Shown one piece after another: positions 1 through 8,718 of a DNA stretch of 64,000 bases; position 1 is the first letter of the stretch, and each line of letters opens with the position of its first letter. This DNA comes from an uncultured Prochlorococcus sp. (GTDB taxonomy: Bacteria; Cyanobacteriota; Cyanobacteriia; PCC-6307; Cyanobiaceae), in contig CACIRS010000001.1 in the NCBI GenBank assembly GCA_902589115.1, positions 1 through 64,000 on the forward strand, given 5' to 3'. Position numbers and translations under genes: made by a program. A model generated the notes under the pieces. It had not been told where the DNA came from. It worked only from the letters and a program-made list of their open reading frames with translations, and did not search any database.

Positions 1-483
1 ATTGAACTCTCTGCCTGGAGCTTCTGCTACTGCCAAGGCAGCAGCATGTGCCATACGACTATTAGGGCCTACTACAAATCTATTAAAAACATATCTTAAA
101 TTTAAGCCAGGAAGGATTTTTTTAGGGCCTTGTAAAGTGGAGCTATTTGGAGGAGAAAGTTCAGCTACAGGGCTAACAGAAGATCCCAAACCTAATGAAG
201 CAGCTCCTATTTTATTAGGGATTTCAATAGGGTTCTCAGCCGCTATCTTCACCGTCACAGGTTCAGAATATAGTTCAGTAGCTACCTGCTCAATTGTTTT
301 CGCATAATTCTTCCGCAACCAATCACAAGAGAAATTATTAGGAGCAATTAAATTCAGCTCACCATTCTCGAATGAACTGCATCTAGCAGGCCTTATCCAT
401 GTCTCGAAAGTTGGTTTGCTGAGGTTCTGCTGAAGGGCCTGCTGCACCTTTGACCAGAGCTCATTGCCCTTTGCCACCGACAT
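1..483 (-). CDS. dnaA: Chromosomal replication initiator protein DnaA, N-terminal part (runs off window start)
   Basis: Reverse-strand translation from ATG at 483: [35 protein letters not shown]...[35 protein letters not shown], typical DnaA domain I plus start of AAA+ domain. The + ORF at 2..307 is its antisense. Confidence 0.95.
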   Translation of the reverse strand, partial: MSVAKGNELWSKVQQALQQNLSKPTFETWIRPARCSSFENGELNLIAPNNFSCDWLRKNYAKTIEQVATELYSEPVTVKIAAENPIEIPNKIGAASLGLGSSVSPVAELSPPNSSTLQGPKKILPGLNLRYVFNRFVVGPNSRMAHAAALAVAEAPGREFN

Positions 484-912
484 TTCCTTATAAGAGGACG
501 AATTTAATCCAATTGACGACAATAAGTATGTTTTTCATGAGAACCTGACGTCCAACCAAATAAAATAGACTCCCTTAAGAAAACGCAGGCCTATAAACGA
601 ATCTCTTGTATAAACTAATCCAATGGGTACTGATATTGGGACTTTCTTGAAAGAATTTATGAAACGAAGAGTTACGTAAGGCTGACCAAAGAGCTATACA
701 AAAAGATGATTCGACCTAAGGGGCCAGTCGAAAAAGGGGCATAGAGCAAAAACAACTTATCGATTGTCTCAAAACACTGCTCGATGTATTTTAAATAAAA
801 TCTCTGCAGTTCTATAAAAACAGATTTTCAAATAAACTTTTGCTATTAATTTAATACTATATGTAAATCAATACTATCTAGCTTTGGGCTCTGATAATAA
901 AGGAGGAATTTA

Positions 913-1551
913 ATGACTAAACCATTCCTGATATTAATGGCTCGTTGGCCTGCCGCAGGACGATGTAAAACAAGGCTTTCTTCAGAAATTGGTTCATTAA
1001 ATGCAGCTAATATACAAATAAAACTTAGTCTTCATACATTTACTGTTGCCAAAGAACTTGAAGAGGAAGGATTGGTAGAAATTTATTTTTCTATAAGTGG
1101 TCTTGCCCCTAAAGCAGCAGAGAGATGGAAGAATATTCAAGGGATGAGACAAGTTAGTCTTCAAGGGGAAGGTAATCTTGGATTAAAAATGAGGAAGCAA
1201 ATATTATTCGCTCAAAAAGGCCATAAAGCAAGCGAAGCAAGGCCAACAATTATTCTTGGTACTGACCTCCCTGATCTATGTCGAAGAGACTTAACTGAAG
1301 CATTAGAAGCTTTAAAAGCCAACGAAATTGTCCTTGGTCCTTCAAAAGATGGAGGTTATTGGTTAATAGGTTTATCTTCCAAGCTGCTTCATCCCGTTGT
1401 AACGTGGCCATTTAATAATATTGATTGGGGAACAAATAGAGTTCTTAGTCAAACTATATATAAAGCCAAATCTGCTGGAGCAAGTTATTATTTAATCAGT
1501 GAACATAATGATATAGATAGATATGAGGATCTTAATCCCTGGCTACCATGA
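913..1551 (+). CDS. TIGR04282/DUF2064-type glycosyltransferase (arsenosugar-type)
   Basis: MTKPFLILMARWPAAGRCKTRLSSEIG...ILGTDLPDL...VLGPSKDGGYWLIGL; RBS-like aggagg upstream; overlaps next ORF by 4 nt. Confidence 0.85.
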   Translation: MTKPFLILMARWPAAGRCKTRLSSEIGSLNAANIQIKLSLHTFTVAKELEEEGLVEIYFSISGLAPKAAERWKNIQGMRQVSLQGEGNLGLKMRKQILFAQKGHKASEARPTIILGTDLPDLCRRDLTEALEALKANEIVLGPSKDGGYWLIGLSSKLLHPVVTWPFNNIDWGTNRVLSQTIYKAKSAGASYYLISEHNDIDRYEDLNPWLP

Positions 1552-2258
1552 GAAAATTTCCATTTCTTAGTGTAGTAATACCAACTCTCAATGAAGCAAA
1601 GAATTTACCAATACTTCTTGCAGATTTAAATCGATCAAATCAAGAGATAGAGATTATTGTTATTGATTCCGGCAGTAAGGATCTTACTGTTTTTACTGGG
1701 CAAGTAGGTGGAGCCAAAGTAATTAAGGTAAAAAAACAGAATAGAGGATATCAATTAAATTATGGGGCATCAATTGCACAAGGATCATGGCTTCTGTTTA
1801 TTCATGCTGATAGTAGGCTTAACAATGGATGGAGAGAAGCTATAGAAAAGGTAATCAATGAGCCTAAAAGCAAAAGTACTGCCTGGTTCTTTAATTTTAA
1901 GGTTAAATCAAAATCACTAGAATTTAGAATCTTAGAGTTGGCGGTATTTTTAAGGAGTCATTTATTGAAAAGACCTTATGGAGATCAAGGGCTACTTATA
2001 GAGAGAAATTTATACAATAAAGTAGGTGGGTATAAATCTATCCCTATAATGGAGGATCTAGACTTCTCAATCAGGCTAGCAATTAATTCAACTATTAAAA
2101 GTATAAAGTTTCCCCTGTTCACAAGTGCCAGGAAATGGGAAAACAAATGCGTGCTCTTCAGAGCATTAACAAACATGCATTTGAGAAATAGATGGAAGTC
2201 AGGTGAAAGTCCATTTGAGTTGGTTAAAGAATATTATTCGCTTAACAAAAGGAATTAA
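1548..2258 (+). CDS. TIGR04283-type family 2 glycosyltransferase
   Basis: LSVVIPTLNEAKNLPILLADL...IEIIVIDSGSKD...GSWLLFIHADSRL...YGDQGLLIERNLYNKVGGY. Confidence 0.87.
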   Translation: MRKFPFLSVVIPTLNEAKNLPILLADLNRSNQEIEIIVIDSGSKDLTVFTGQVGGAKVIKVKKQNRGYQLNYGASIAQGSWLLFIHADSRLNNGWREAIEKVINEPKSKSTAWFFNFKVKSKSLEFRILELAVFLRSHLLKRPYGDQGLLIERNLYNKVGGYKSIPIMEDLDFSIRLAINSTIKSIKFPLFTSARKWENKCVLFRALTNMHLRNRWKSGESPFELVKEYYSLNKRN

Positions 2259-2281
2259 TATGAATCCAGAGAAAATGATAT

Positions 2282-2857
2282 TTAATTTGCGTACCAAAAA
2301 GCACATTTATGACCTTTAGGCTCAAGAGTCCACCCTTGGCTACGGTAAAAGTCTACAACTTCTGGATCTGCAAAAAGAGTTACTCTTTCAATTCCCAAAT
2401 CTCTCAATGATTCAAGTATATATTTCATAATCTCTTTTCCTAGGCCACTTCCTTGATGAATAGGACTAACTGCCACATCCCATATAGTTGCTTCTAAAAC
2501 TCCATCTCCTGTGCATCTGGCGAAGCCAATTAACAAGGGAAATCTTGAATCATGTTTCCACAAACCTACTGTAAGCAAGCTATTTGAGAGGGCCCTTTTT
2601 ACTCTTTGGAAAGGTCTTTGACTCCAGCCAACAGATTGAAGTAACTGTTCGAGCTCGATTAAATCAAAAGGTCTTGATTTACTTAGGACTGGTATAAAAC
2701 CATCATTCAGGCGTGGGCATTCTCTTGCATCTTTTCCGTAAAGATTTTCCAAGACATCTTTAGGAATATTAGTTTCACCTTGTGATTTCTTGGAGTTCTG
2801 TTTAAAGATCCCAGCAGAATTTGCTGCTGCTCTTATATCAAAGTTGGGCCAATCCAC
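2282..2857 (-). CDS. GNAT family N-acetyltransferase
   Basis: Acetyl-CoA-site pattern VAVSPIHQGSGLGKEIMKYILESLRDLGIERVTLFADPEVVDFYRSQGW. Confidence 0.87.
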   Translation of the reverse strand: MDWPNFDIRAAANSAGIFKQNSKKSQGETNIPKDVLENLYGKDARECPRLNDGFIPVLSKSRPFDLIELEQLLQSVGWSQRPFQRVKRALSNSLLTVGLWKHDSRFPLLIGFARCTGDGVLEATIWDVAVSPIHQGSGLGKEIMKYILESLRDLGIERVTLFADPEVVDFYRSQGWTLEPKGHKCAFWYAN

Positions 2858-4634
2858 GTTCTTGTAGCTCCGCCAATTGAGAATAAAGACCTCCTAAAGA
2901 ACGAAGTTCTTGATGAGTGCCCTCTTCTATAAGTTTTCCTCTTCTTAAGACCAAAATTCGATCGGCCGATTCAACAGTTGCCAATCGATGAGCAATTACT
3001 AATGCAGTTCTTTTTTTAAGGAGTCTTTCTAAATCCCTTTGTAAGGTAGCTTCAGTAGAAGGATCCATAAAGGCAGTAGCCTCATCCATTATCAAAACAT
3101 TTGGGCTTCGTATAGCTACTCTCGCAACCGACAAAAGTTGGCGCTCGCCTGAAGAAAGGTTTCCTCCACGCTCTCTCAACTCAGTTTGGAGACCGTTAGG
3201 AAGCCTATTCATAAGTGAATCCAATCCTAAATCACTACAAATATTTTTGAGAGAATTATCATCTATATTTGAGTCTAGGCGCAAATTATTAGCAACATTT
3301 CCACTAAAAAGAAATGTATCTTGAAGAACTACCCCAAGTTGCCTTCGCAAATGATTAAGAGGAATGGTTTTAATATCTTGCCCATCCAAAAGAATTCTTC
3401 CTACTTGAGGTTCATATAATCTACAAAGTAGTCTAATTAAAGTTGTTTTTCCAGATCCAGTTGGCCCAACAAATGCAACATGCTCCCCTGGTTTAATTAA
3501 AAAGCTAAGATCATCTATAATTAACTCATCTGGTCGGTAAGAAAAACTTACATTTTCAAAAACCACTTCACCCTTATTAAGAACGGAATCATCATTTATG
3601 TATTTATCTTTGGTGATTAAATTCTTTTGATCATATATTTCTATTTTCCTTTCAAGTAGTTCGCCAATTCTTTCAACAGCTGTAAGACCGCCCTGAATTT
3701 GAGTAAATCTTTCCGCAAGTTGTCTAAGAGGATCAAACAGCCTCTGAGAGTAAAGAATAAAAGTTGTAAGTGTTCCTAACCCCATAGTACCTGCAGATAC
3801 CATCCATCCACCTAAAGCAAGAACTATTGCTACAGCAGCAAGTGAAACCCATTCTACAAATGCTGAAATACTACTATCATAAAAGATAGTTGAATTAACA
3901 GCTTGTCTATATAAATTGCCAGTCTTATCAAATATTTGGCCATTCAATTTTTCACGGCGAAACATTTGAACCACTTCTAATCCTTGGAGGTTTTCTTGGA
4001 AGTCTGCATTTAATTGAGACAACTCTTCTCTAACGCGGTAATTTGATCTCCTATAGCACTTTTGCAGCCAAAGTATGAATAATGTTACCGGTATTTGAGT
4101 TATTAAAAGTAAAATTCCAAGACGAGAATCTATTAAAACCATTGTTACGGCAATAACCACAAGACTTACTAAGTCAGCCAAAACTCCAACAGCTCCACTT
4201 CCAAAAACTTCTGCCAATGCATCCACATCACTTGTTAGGCGTGTCAAAAGTTTCCCTACTGGCATTCGATCATGAAAACGCAAAGACAATGACAATGAAT
4301 GTGAAAATAAATCCTGGCGAATCCGAGCTGTAAGTCTTTGACCAACAGCTTGAATGTTATAAGTTTGAAACCCTTGAAGAGCCAATCGCAATAGAACAGA
4401 TGCCAGTAAAGTTGCTACTAGTAATCTGATCGCAGATTTCATGGGAAGGCTGCTTAGAAGAGGTGAAACTGATTCGCCTCTTAATACACTTATTGCCTGC
4501 CCAACAAGAAGAGGTTGAATAGCTCCTGCAATTGCGACAGGAAGCAAAATCAACAAAATCAACAAAATTCTTTTTCTATCTCTTCGAAGATAGCGGCCTA
4601 ATTTACCAATTCTTTGAAAATCATTCAAAGCCAT
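2838..4634 (-). CDS. ABC transporter, fused permease/ATP-binding protein
   Basis: Six-TM N-terminal region, Walker A GPTGSGKTT, signature LSSGERQLLSVAR, Walker B VLIMDEAT. Confidence 0.95.
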   Translation of the reverse strand: MALNDFQRIGKLGRYLRRDRKRILLILLILLPVAIAGAIQPLLVGQAISVLRGESVSPLLSSLPMKSAIRLLVATLLASVLLRLALQGFQTYNIQAVGQRLTARIRQDLFSHSLSLSLRFHDRMPVGKLLTRLTSDVDALAEVFGSGAVGVLADLVSLVVIAVTMVLIDSRLGILLLITQIPVTLFILWLQKCYRRSNYRVREELSQLNADFQENLQGLEVVQMFRREKLNGQIFDKTGNLYRQAVNSTIFYDSSISAFVEWVSLAAVAIVLALGGWMVSAGTMGLGTLTTFILYSQRLFDPLRQLAERFTQIQGGLTAVERIGELLERKIEIYDQKNLITKDKYINDDSVLNKGEVVFENVSFSYRPDELIIDDLSFLIKPGEHVAFVGPTGSGKTTLIRLLCRLYEPQVGRILLDGQDIKTIPLNHLRRQLGVVLQDTFLFSGNVANNLRLDSNIDDNSLKNICSDLGLDSLMNRLPNGLQTELRERGGNLSSGERQLLSVARVAIRSPNVLIMDEATAFMDPSTEATLQRDLERLLKKRTALVIAHRLATVESADRILVLRRGKLIEEGTHQELRSLGGLYSQLAELQERGLAQL

Positions 4635-5287
4635 TAGAAAGAGGATTGCGAATGATCTTCGTCTAAACGCATTGCTTCAACAACTGAGTGAATTTCCCCA
4701 CAATCCAGTCTTAAAGAAAGGGGATGGCCAACTAGACGTGCAGTTGAAAAGAACAACTCCTCAATGGCGACTAATCCATTATCTCGAAGAGTTCTACCAG
4801 TTGCGACCAAATCAACAATCGCTTCAGCTATCCCAGTTATAGGGCCAAGCTCAACAGACCCAGTTAGATGTACAAGCTCTACAGGCAAATCGAGCCCATC
4901 AAAGAACTCTCTTGCACAGTATGTAAATTTACTGGCAACCCGACAATGAGGAGGAAGGTCAGCCGCGCACAAATAGCCACTACTTTTTTTTACGGCTACT
5001 GCCATACGGCAACCACCAAATCCAAGATCTAATAATTGTGCTACTGCCATTTGATGCTCTTTCAAAACGTCATATCCAACTACACCTAATTGAGCTTGAC
5101 CATAGGCTACATATACAGGCACATCCCCATTCCGAACCAAAAGTGCTCGTGCTCTTCCACATTGAGACGGTACCATCAATTGGCGATTATCTGGATCAAG
5201 AACCACAGAAAAATCCAACCCCGCCTTTGCAAAACGGTTCACTGAATCTTTAAGAAGAGCCCCTTTAGCTAAAGCAACAGTAATCAT
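4634..5287 (-). CDS. hisG: ATP phosphoribosyltransferase, HisG short form
   Basis: [23 protein letters not shown]...[32 protein letters not shown]...[15 protein letters not shown]. Start placed at second Met. Confidence 0.93.
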   Translation of the reverse strand: MITVALAKGALLKDSVNRFAKAGLDFSVVLDPDNRQLMVPSQCGRARALLVRNGDVPVYVAYGQAQLGVVGYDVLKEHQMAVAQLLDLGFGGCRMAVAVKKSSGYLCAADLPPHCRVASKFTYCAREFFDGLDLPVELVHLTGSVELGPITGIAEAIVDLVATGRTLRDNGLVAIEELFFSTARLVGHPLSLRLDCGEIHSVVEAMRLDEDHSQSSF

Positions 5288-6098
5288 GAACATGTCCCTA
5301 GAAGAAGACTTTAACGAGGCACCTTCCCTATTTGCTATGAGATCAAATAATGAAGATTATGCAATCTATCCTCTGCCTGTACTTCAAGACAACATTATTT
5401 GGTTGTTGGTTCGTGGGTCAGAAGTTGTAGTAGTAGATCCGGCAGTAAGTAATCCTGTTGCAAATTGGATAGAAGATAAAAGACTTAATTTAAAAGCTAT
5501 TCTCCAAACTCATCACCATCAAGATCACATAGGAGGCTCATTGGAGCTAAAGAGAAGATGGCCTCAAGCAAATATAATTGCATCAAAAGCAGATATTGAT
5601 AGGATTCCATTTCAAACACTTTCTGTTTGTGATGGCGATGAAATAACTCTTTTGGATATAAAGATAAAAATCCTTGAAGTGCCAGCCCATACAAATGCAC
5701 ATGTCGCATATTACATACACGAAAAAAGGGATCAAATGCCTCCAGTTCTATTCTGTGGCGATACATTATTTGGAGCAGGTTGCGGGAAGATATTTGAAGG
5801 AACTTACAAGGACATGTATCAATCTTTACAGCGAATTAAAGCACTTCCTCTTAATACAAAAATATATTGTGCCCATGAATACACAGAAGATAATTTACTG
5901 TGGGCAAACTCTCTAGAACCAAAGAATAGGCTTATAAGTAAACGCCTAGAAGAAGTCAGAAGGACAAGAGGTGAAGGGCTATTAACACTCCCAAGCAGCA
6001 TTCAAGAGGAAATGAATACGAACCTTTTCCTACTTGCACAAAGTCCAGATGAACTAGGCATGCTAAGGCAGCATAAAGACAATTGGTGTTATAAATAG
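5286..6098 (+). CDS. gloB: Hydroxyacylglutathione hydrolase (glyoxalase II), MBL fold
   Basis: [10 protein letters not shown] metal motif, [29 protein letters not shown]. Confidence 0.93.
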   Translation: MNMSLEEDFNEAPSLFAMRSNNEDYAIYPLPVLQDNIIWLLVRGSEVVVVDPAVSNPVANWIEDKRLNLKAILQTHHHQDHIGGSLELKRRWPQANIIASKADIDRIPFQTLSVCDGDEITLLDIKIKILEVPAHTNAHVAYYIHEKRDQMPPVLFCGDTLFGAGCGKIFEGTYKDMYQSLQRIKALPLNTKIYCAHEYTEDNLLWANSLEPKNRLISKRLEEVRRTRGEGLLTLPSSIQEEMNTNLFLLAQSPDELGMLRQHKDNWCYK

Positions 6099-6100
6099 GC

Positions 6101-6114
6101 TCTCATTAATGAGA
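6101..6114. repeat. 14-bp perfect palindrome TCTCATTAATGAGA
   Basis: Sequence equals its reverse complement; starts 3 nt after the gloB stop. Confidence 0.8.
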
Positions 6115-6182
6115 TGTGAATTAAACGATATCTAATATATAAATATTTTTCAGAGAAAACCCTTCAGTTATGTAATCTTATT

Positions 6183-6211
6183 ATGAAATCCACTTCTTAT
6201 TAGGATTTCAT
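6183..6211. promoter_or_regulatory. Inverted repeat upstream of ridA: ATGAAATCC-11 nt-GGATTTCAT
   Basis: 9-bp perfect arms at 6183-6191 and 6203-6211 in the gloB/ridA spacer. Confidence 0.6.
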
Positions 6212-6260
6212 CAAGCTATAAAAGGACTGACAGAATCTACTTATAGGGTTCCCAAATTAA

Positions 6261-6662
6261 ATGTCTTCTATCAAATCGCAAGCAATTTCGACTTCTGCAG
6301 CACCTTCTCCCGTTGGCCCTTATAACCAAGCGGTAAAAGTTGGAGAATGGATATTTTGTTCAGGTCAAATTGCACTCAGCCCATCTACAGGTCAAATGGT
6401 GGGTAATGGAGACGTTGAACAAGAAGCAATACAAGTTCTTCAAAACCTTGTTGCTGTAATTAAAGAGGCTGGTGCTAAGCCTTCAGATGTTGTACGAACA
6501 ACTATTTATTTAACGAACTTAAACGATTTTGAAACCGTAAATCAAATTTATGCACACACTTTCAATGAAGGAGTTACACCTGCAAGAGCATGCGTTCAAG
6601 TAGCTGCACTGCCAAAAGGGGCAAAAGTTGAAATCGATTGTATTGTTTGGGCAAACAAGTAG
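6261..6662 (+). CDS. ridA: RidA family reactive intermediate/imine deaminase
   Basis: APSPVGPYNQAVKVGEWIFCSGQIALSPSTG...GVTPARACVQVAALPKGAKVEIDCIVW. Confidence 0.93.
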   Translation: MSSIKSQAISTSAAPSPVGPYNQAVKVGEWIFCSGQIALSPSTGQMVGNGDVEQEAIQVLQNLVAVIKEAGAKPSDVVRTTIYLTNLNDFETVNQIYAHTFNEGVTPARACVQVAALPKGAKVEIDCIVWANK

Positions 6663-6956
6663 GCAATCAATAGTTTGTGAAAGCAATTTGGTATTACAAG
6701 CCAGACCTTCATTAAGTCCGCTGTAAGAAAAGTATTTTTTTAACACAACATTTCTTATAAGACTGTTGAAGCAAGATTCAATGAAACTGCTTGACAAGCC
6801 AAAAAGCATGCCCATCAATGGATTCAGTACAGTAACGGTTCAGAAAAGGTGATCAACTTTTCATCTCAATCTGCACAAAAATCAACCCTTGAAGTAGTGC
6901 TTTGCCCAAAGGTGGTTCCATGATTGTCTAAATTAAGACTTGAACTGCGACTAATC

Positions 6957-7196
6957 ATGGCGGCCGCCAAGCTGACCATAGGGGAACTAGAGGCTGGTTA
7001 TCCTCTTTATTGCAAGGCTCTTAGACGCCTGATTCAAGAGGGCAGAAGCCCTCAAGAGATCGAAAGGACCGTCTGTTGGAGTCACTTGGAGACCCTAAAC
7101 AGGTGCCTACCAGGAAGATACAAAGCGCCTTCATACCTAATGGCACTTATAAAACGCGACTTAGAACAGCCTAAAGATGGAACAGGTACTTATTGA
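6957..7196 (+). CDS. DUF3136-like small conserved cyanobacterial protein
   Basis: MAAAKLTIGELEAGYPLYCKALRRLIQEGRSPQEIERTVCWSHLETLNRCLPGRYKAPSYLMALIKRDLEQ. Family name from memory; ORF track start 6924 (non-ATG) is an alternative. Confidence 0.72.
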   Translation: MAAAKLTIGELEAGYPLYCKALRRLIQEGRSPQEIERTVCWSHLETLNRCLPGRYKAPSYLMALIKRDLEQPKDGTGTY

Positions 7197-7197
7197 T

Positions 7198-7449
7198 TCA
7201 AGAAATCAATTTTTCGATCTCAGTAGCAAATTGATAGTCATCCTCGGATAATTCCCCTAAATCGTCTGAGTTTTCAGGCCTTATCGTGATATTTACATAA
7301 GTTTTACCGAAACTGATATCGGGGAAACGTTGAATAGATTCACTATATTCTCCTAACGAATCAAGAAAATCTCTTGTTCCCTCATAAGATTTAAATTCAA
7401 ATCGCCTTTCTAAACGAAGAGGGCGATTCCTTTGCTCCCACTTATCCAT
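7198..7449 (-). CDS. Pterin-4a-carbinolamine-dehydratase-like protein, probable alpha-carboxysome RuBisCO assembly factor (acRAF)
   Basis: RPLRLERRFEFKSYEGTRDFLDSLGEYSESIQRFPDISFGKTYVNITIRPE; PCD-like fold pattern at the end of the cso cluster. Confidence 0.8.
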   Translation of the reverse strand: MDKWEQRNRPLRLERRFEFKSYEGTRDFLDSLGEYSESIQRFPDISFGKTYVNITIRPENSDDLGELSEDDYQFATEIEKLIS

Positions 7450-7537
7450 AAGAAAAAAACGCTTTCTTTGAACTTATATCAAAGATGTATTTTTTGTGAT
7501 TCAATTTATATACATACAATTTTTTTAAGATTAAAAC

Positions 7538-8152
7538 CTAACCTCGACGAACACTTTTCGAAGCTTTAAGTACAGGTTCAACTTCTAAATGAGGCCTTGC
7601 AATTATATGTGCAGCCACCAGCCCATCTCCTACTCTTTCACAAGCATCAGCTCCTGCCCTTACAGAGGCATTTACCGCTCCTGTTTCTCCCCGCACCATG
7701 ACTGTGACATAACCACCACCTACAAACTCTCTTGAGATCAAAGTAACTTCAGCAGCTTTTGTCATTGCATCAGCAGCTTCAATAGCAGGAACTAAACCAC
7801 GGGTTTCAATCATCCCTAGAGCTATGCCCTGAACCTGAATATGTTCAGCACTTGATGCATTATTCCAAGAGGTCGAGCTTCCTCCTCCATCTCCACTTAC
7901 AGTTTTAGAGATTGAGGGAGTAGAGCCCTGTTTATTAGTTTTTTTAGCACTCGTATCAGTAGGACGGCGATTTGATCCCGATTTAGATGTAGCAGATTTT
8001 TGAACTTTGCTATCTACTGTCACTGACTGTATGTCTACTGTTTGACCCTCTTTAAAAGTTTGCTTAGAAGGGGCTGACAAGTCATTAATTTTTTTTTCTG
8101 ATGCAGACATTTGTTTAGGGCGATTGAGAGGAGAGGAGCTGGTCATTGACAA
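7538..8152 (-). CDS. csoS1E: BMC-domain shell protein with long N-terminal extension (CsoS1E-like)
   Basis: C-terminal BMC domain IALGMIETRGLVPAIEAADAMTKAAEVTLISREFVGGGYVTVMVRGETGAVNASVRAGADACERVGDGLVAAHIIARPH, nearly identical to CsoS1; about 105-aa S/T/K-rich N-terminal extension. Confidence 0.87.
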   Translation of the reverse strand: MSMTSSSPLNRPKQMSASEKKINDLSAPSKQTFKEGQTVDIQSVTVDSKVQKSATSKSGSNRRPTDTSAKKTNKQGSTPSISKTVSGDGGGSSTSWNNASSAEHIQVQGIALGMIETRGLVPAIEAADAMTKAAEVTLISREFVGGGYVTVMVRGETGAVNASVRAGADACERVGDGLVAAHIIARPHLEVEPVLKASKSVRRG

Positions 8153-8191
8153 ATTGATTCAAAAAAGAAAAGGATCCATAAGAGTTTTGCT

Positions 8192-8443
8192 TTATCCATC
8201 TGGAGACCAAAAGTCAATAATGCCTCCAATAGTTAAATCTGTTTGAGTGGCTGGATTAGGACAAGCAAAACGAGCTGCAGAGCCACTAGCCGTAAATACC
8301 CAATTACCTTCACGAGCACCTACTGGATCAACTGCTACCAATTTTTTACCTTTGTCATTTCGAAGAATGCGCAAATGCATATGACCAAGTCCATCTGCTC
8401 TTTGAGTGCAAACCAAATTGCCCATAACTTGCATTATTTCCAT
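8192..8443 (-). CDS. csoS4B: Carboxysome pentameric vertex protein CsoS4B
   Basis: MEIMQVMGNLVCTQRADGLGHMHLRILRNDKGKKLVAVDPVGAREGNWVF..SGSAAR...DLTIGGIIDFW. Confidence 0.93.
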   Translation of the reverse strand: MEIMQVMGNLVCTQRADGLGHMHLRILRNDKGKKLVAVDPVGAREGNWVFTASGSAARFACPNPATQTDLTIGGIIDFWSPDG

Positions 8444-8718
8444 TATGCAGATCTCCTTACAGCTGCCTCAGGGGTATCGGGATCCCAATGATCAATAATC
8501 CCAACAATCGTTAAATCACTTGGATAAGACTTACTTCCAGCGGCTTCTCTAGCCGCAGAACTACCCACACAAATAACCCAGTCGTCGGGCTTGCATCCAA
8601 CAGCATCTACTGCAACTTTTTTAGAGCTTCCATCTAAAACAACTTGAAGATGTTTATGTTCAAATCCAGGAATTCTGTTGGTAGAGACCAAGGGCTTTAG
8701 AACTTTACAAATAAGCAT
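8443..8718 (-). CDS. csoS4A: Carboxysome pentameric vertex protein CsoS4A
   Basis: MLICKVLKPLVSTNRIPGFEHKHLQVVLDGSSKKVAVDAVGCKPDDWVICVGSSAAREAAGSKSYPSDLTIVGIIDHW. Confidence 0.94.
   Translation of the reverse strand: MLICKVLKPLVSTNRIPGFEHKHLQVVLDGSSKKVAVDAVGCKPDDWVICVGSSAAREAAGSKSYPSDLTIVGIIDHWDPDTPEAAVRRSA

Noticed and set aside
2-307. ORF-track + strand ORF of 101 aa at window start
   Set aside because: Exact antisense of dnaA, whose reverse-strand translation is unambiguous.
484-912. Possible replication origin upstream of dnaA
   Set aside because: No convincing cluster of DnaA boxes (TTATCCACA/TTTTCCACA-like) on either strand. A 6-bp dyad TTCGAC/GTCGAA (710-732) is present but too weak to call.
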